A program made the translations under genes and the position numbers. The notes beneath the pieces are model-generated. The model was not told where the DNA came from, did no database searches, and saw nothing but the letters and a program-made list of their open reading frames with translations. A stretch of 8,762 nt of DNA from Prevotella sp. CAG:1031 (GTDB lineage: Bacteria > Bacteroidota > Bacteroidia > Bacteroidales > Muribaculaceae), in contig HF985567.1 of assembly GCA_000431215.1 (NCBI GenBank), positions 1 through 8,762 of the forward strand. Reading direction: 5' to 3'. Shown one piece after another: positions 6,870-8,762 of the stretch (its first letter is position 1; every line of letters starts with the position of its first letter).

Positions 6870-8063
6870 TTATTTGAGAACGCCCATCTCGCGGCCTACT
6901 TTAATGAAAGCGGCAATAGCGCGATCAAGCTGCTCTGTGGTGTGAGCTGCACTGAGCTGAACGCGAATACGGGCCTGTCCTTTGGGAACTACTGGATAGT
7001 AGAAACCGGTCACATATATGCCCTCGCGCTGCATGGCGGCAGCAAAATCCTGACTGAGTTTTGCGTCGTAAAGCATGACCGCACAGATAGCGCTCTGAGT
7101 CGGCTTGATGTCAAAGCCGGCATCGATCATGCGGGTGCGGAAATACTCGACATTCTTCATCAGTTTGTCGTGGAGATCATTGCTCTCATTCAGCATCTTG
7201 AACATCTCGATGCTCGCGCCTACAATTGAAGGTGCTACAGAATTCGAGAACAGATACGGACGCGAGCGCTGACGCAGCATGTCGATGATTTCGCGCGGAC
7301 CCGTGGTAAATCCGCCCATTGCGCCGCCGAACGATTTTCCGAGTGTGCCCGTGTGAATGTCGATACGTCCGTAGCAGTCGTATTGTTCGGCTACGCCGCG
7401 GCCTGTCGGCCCGACGACGCCAGCCGAATGGCTTTCATCAACCATGACGAGAGCGCCGTATTTCTCGGCGAGCTCACATATTTTATCCATAGGTGCGACA
7501 TTGCCGTCCATCGAAAATACACCGTCGGTTGCAATCATTTTAAAGCGGCAGTCCTTAGCCTCCTGAAGACAACGCTCGAGATCGGCCATATCGGCATTGG
7601 CATAGCGGAAGCGGCGAGCCTTGCAGAGACGCACACCGTCAATAATCGAGGCGTGGTTCAGGGCATCGCTGATGATAGCATCTTCTTCGGTCAGCAACGG
7701 CTCGAAAAGTCCGCCGTTAGCATCGAAACATGCGGCATAGAGAATCGTGTCTTCCGTATGGAAATATTCGCTGATAGCGCGCTCGAGCTGCTTGTGGAGA
7801 TCCTGAGTGCCACAGATAAAACGCACCGACGACATGCCGAAGCCACGCTCGTCCATGGCCGCTTTGGCAGCATCGATAAGGCGTGAATTGTCGGCCAGAC
7901 CGAGATAGTTGTTGGCACAGAAATTGAGGACCTCGCCGGGGGTATTCTCCACAGCAATGTCAGCGCCTTGCGGCGACACGATAACGCGCTCGTTCTTGTA
8001 GAGCCCTGCTTCCTTGATGGCGTTAAGCTCGCTCTGAAGATGTTCTTTGAATTTTGTGTACAT
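6870..8063 (-). CDS. kbl: Glycine C-acetyltransferase (2-amino-3-ketobutyrate CoA ligase)
   Basis: A 397-residue PLP enzyme of the alpha-oxoamine synthase family, the usual full length for Kbl (E. coli has 398). It converts 2-amino-3-ketobutyrate and CoA to glycine and acetyl-CoA in the cytoplasm, the second step of threonine breakdown. Visible landmarks are NFCANNYLGLA at 47-57, GFGMSSVRFICGTQ at 74-87, YAACFDANGG at 109-118, SDALNHASIIDG at 132-143, ATDGVFSMDG at 178-187, DESHSAG at 209-215 (the aspartate that contacts the PLP ring) and TGTLGKSFGG at 238-247, where K243 is the Schiff-base lysine. The serine-containing SVRFICGT and the ANNYLG words favour Kbl over 8-amino-7-oxononanoate synthase or 5-aminolevulinate synthase. 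The divergent neighbour supplies the preceding dehydrogenase, which supports the call. The ATG at 8063 is the natural family start. The gene ends in a strong terminator and is probably transcribed alone. Confidence 0.97.
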   Translation of the reverse strand: MYTKFKEHLQSELNAIKEAGLYKNERVIVSPQGADIAVENTPGEVLNFCANNYLGLADNSRLIDAAKAAMDERGFGMSSVRFICGTQDLHKQLERAISEYFHTEDTILYAACFDANGGLFEPLLTEEDAIISDALNHASIIDGVRLCKARRFRYANADMADLERCLQEAKDCRFKMIATDGVFSMDGNVAPMDKICELAEKYGALVMVDESHSAGVVGPTGRGVAEQYDCYGRIDIHTGTLGKSFGGAMGGFTTGPREIIDMLRQRSRPYLFSNSVAPSIVGASIEMFKMLNESNDLHDKLMKNVEYFRTRMIDAGFDIKPTQSAICAVMLYDAKLSQDFAAAMQREGIYVTGFYYPVVPKGQARIRVQLSAAHTTEQLDRAIAAFIKVGREMGVLK

Positions 8064-8094
8064 GATAAGATGTGATTAAGGCTAATTATTGTCG

Positions 8095-8114
8095 GGCGCC
8101 GTGTCACCGGCACC
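8095..8114 (-). promoter_or_regulatory. Hairpin in the kbl leader
   Basis: On the minus strand GGTGCCG and CGGCGCC pair over 7 bases (one G-U in RNA) around a 6-base loop, GTGACA. It lies 11 bases downstream of the kbl -7 box, so it would form near the 5' end of the kbl transcript, about 30 bases before the ATG. It could be a leader structure or an operator dyad between the divergent genes. I cannot tell which, and no known riboswitch is evident. Confidence 0.4.
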
Positions 8115-8125
8115 TCTACTGACCG

Positions 8126-8133
8126 CAAAAGTA
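8126..8133 (-). promoter_or_regulatory. Promoter -7 box of kbl
   Basis: The minus strand reads TACTTTTG followed by C, a good match to the Bacteroidota -7 consensus TAnnTTTG, and is preceded by a run of T. The distance to the ATG is 62 bases. No TTG occurs 19 bases upstream, so the -33 part is weak. The intergenic position between two divergent genes supports it. Confidence 0.55.
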
Positions 8134-8153
8134 AAAAAAATTTTGGTCGGGTG

Positions 8154-8183
8154 TTGCTGTTAAAGCAAAAAAATCTAAATTTG
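8154..8183 (+). promoter_or_regulatory. Promoter of the threonine dehydrogenase gene
   Basis: TTG at 8154-8156 and TAAATTTG at 8176-8183 are 19 bases apart, the usual spacing of the Bacteroidota -33 and -7 elements, and the -7 box matches TAnnTTTG fully. This is the best promoter in the window. Transcription should begin a few bases after 8183, giving a leader of about 40 bases before the ATG at 8230. Confidence 0.75.
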
Positions 8184-8229
8184 CAGGCAGAAATAGATTT
8201 ACTGCACAACCAACGACATCTAACCTTAA

Positions 8230-8762
8230 ATGAAGAATGTTCTAATCATCGGAGCAACCGGACAGATAGGATCGGAGCTCACCATGAAACTGCGCGAGGC
8301 TTATCCTGGCGGAAATGTAGTAGCAGGATATATTAAAGGAGCTGAGCCGAAAGGCGAGCTTCTCGAAAGCGGCCCTTCGGCGCTTGTCGACATCACTGAT
8401 GCCAGCCAGATTGCCGACGCCGTTGAACGCTACAACATCGACACAATCTACAATCTTGCGGCCCTCCTGAGTGCTGTGGCCGAAGCCCGCCCCCAGCTTG
8501 CCTGGAAAATCGGAGTCGGTGGACTTTACAATACCCTTGAAGTTGCCCGGGAAAAAGGATGCGCCGTGTTCACCCCCTCGTCAATAGGCTCATTCGGCCC
8601 GTCTACACCCCACACCAAAACGCCTCAGGACACAGTCCAGCGCCCTGAAACTATTTACGGTGTGACTAAAGTCACCGGCGAACTTCTTGCCGATTATTAC
8701 GCACGCCGCTTCGGCGTCGACACCCGGTCGGTGCGCTTCCCCGGCCTTATAAGCTACACGAC
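8230..8762 (+). CDS. L-threonine 3-dehydrogenase, SDR/epimerase-like type (cut at the right edge)
   Basis: The first 177 residues of an NAD-dependent dehydrogenase of the extended SDR family. It oxidises L-threonine to 2-amino-3-ketobutyrate, the substrate of the neighbouring Kbl. Evidence is the N-terminal dinucleotide fold with GATGQIG (8-14), VDITD at 53-57, YNLAALLSAVAE at 74-85, GGLYNTLEVA at 97-106, TPSSIGSFGP at 115-124, TPQ at 131-133, catalytic YGVTK (Y143, K147) and SVRFPGLIS at 167-175. These words, especially LAALLSAVAE and PSSI..FGP, fit the short-chain threonine dehydrogenases first described in Flavobacterium and Cupriavidus rather than general sugar-nucleotide epimerases. The protein is not related to the zinc-dependent Tdh of E. 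coli, so I give no symbol. It starts at the ATG following CTTAA. About 140 residues should lie beyond the window. Confidence 0.93.
   Translation, partial: MKNVLIIGATGQIGSELTMKLREAYPGGNVVAGYIKGAEPKGELLESGPSALVDITDASQIADAVERYNIDTIYNLAALLSAVAEARPQLAWKIGVGGLYNTLEVAREKGCAVFTPSSIGSFGPSTPHTKTPQDTVQRPETIYGVTKVTGELLADYYARRFGVDTRSVRFPGLISYT

Noticed and set aside
7353..7886. Plus-strand open frame of 177 codons opposite kbl
   Set aside because: kbl is unmistakable on the other strand with all PLP motifs; the antisense frame shows no family features.
7691..8209. Second minus-strand frame of 172 codons over the start of kbl
   Set aside because: Its sequence is a serine-rich shifted reading of kbl, and it runs through the divergent promoter region.
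8151..8336. Plus-strand 61-codon frame at the start of the threonine dehydrogenase gene
   Set aside because: It starts inside the -33 element and is out of frame with the dehydrogenase, which has a clear Rossmann start at 8230.

Overview
The window looks like chromosomal DNA from a member of the Bacteroidota, most likely order Bacteroidales. Three things point there. Gene starts lack a clear AGGAGG-type ribosome site, and several are preceded by the Bacteroidota -7 box TAnnTTTG. The L-threonine dehydrogenase is the SDR/epimerase-like type. The membrane proteins also look like Bacteroidales families. A family-level placement such as Muribaculaceae is only a guess from composition. Except for the right-hand 600 bases, every gene lies on the minus strand.

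Right end (6797-8762), threonine catabolism: kbl (glycine C-acetyltransferase, minus) and an SDR-type L-threonine 3-dehydrogenase (plus, cut by the window edge) diverge from a 166-base intergenic region. That region holds a -7 box for each direction and a hairpin in the kbl leader. Together the two enzymes turn threonine into glycine and acetyl-CoA. kbl ends in a strong rho-independent terminator that separates it from the next gene.

Middle (5238-6732), envelope pair: a calcineurin-like metallophosphoesterase with a lipoprotein signal overlaps by 26 bases a small secreted protein that is probably an outer-membrane beta-barrel. Their functions are not known.

Left (1-5198), membrane-protein gene string: an AraJ-like MFS exporter, a 45-residue single-pass membrane protein, two tandem paralogous polytopic proteins of 526 residues each (GT-C/DUF6056-like), a two-helix protein with a bacterial PH-like domain, and an unrecognised gene running off the left edge. 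Gaps are 19, 3, 7 and 14 bases and then a 1-base overlap, so this is almost certainly one operon. The content suggests export or modification of an envelope glycan or lipid, but no substrate can be named from sequence.

The genes are closely packed. There is no gene-free stretch of 300 bases, and I saw no tRNA, rRNA, CRISPR array, insertion sequence or integrase. For four genes (the second 526-residue protein, the MFS protein, the phosphoesterase and the left-edge gene) the start I give differs from the longest open frame; the reasons are in each entry.
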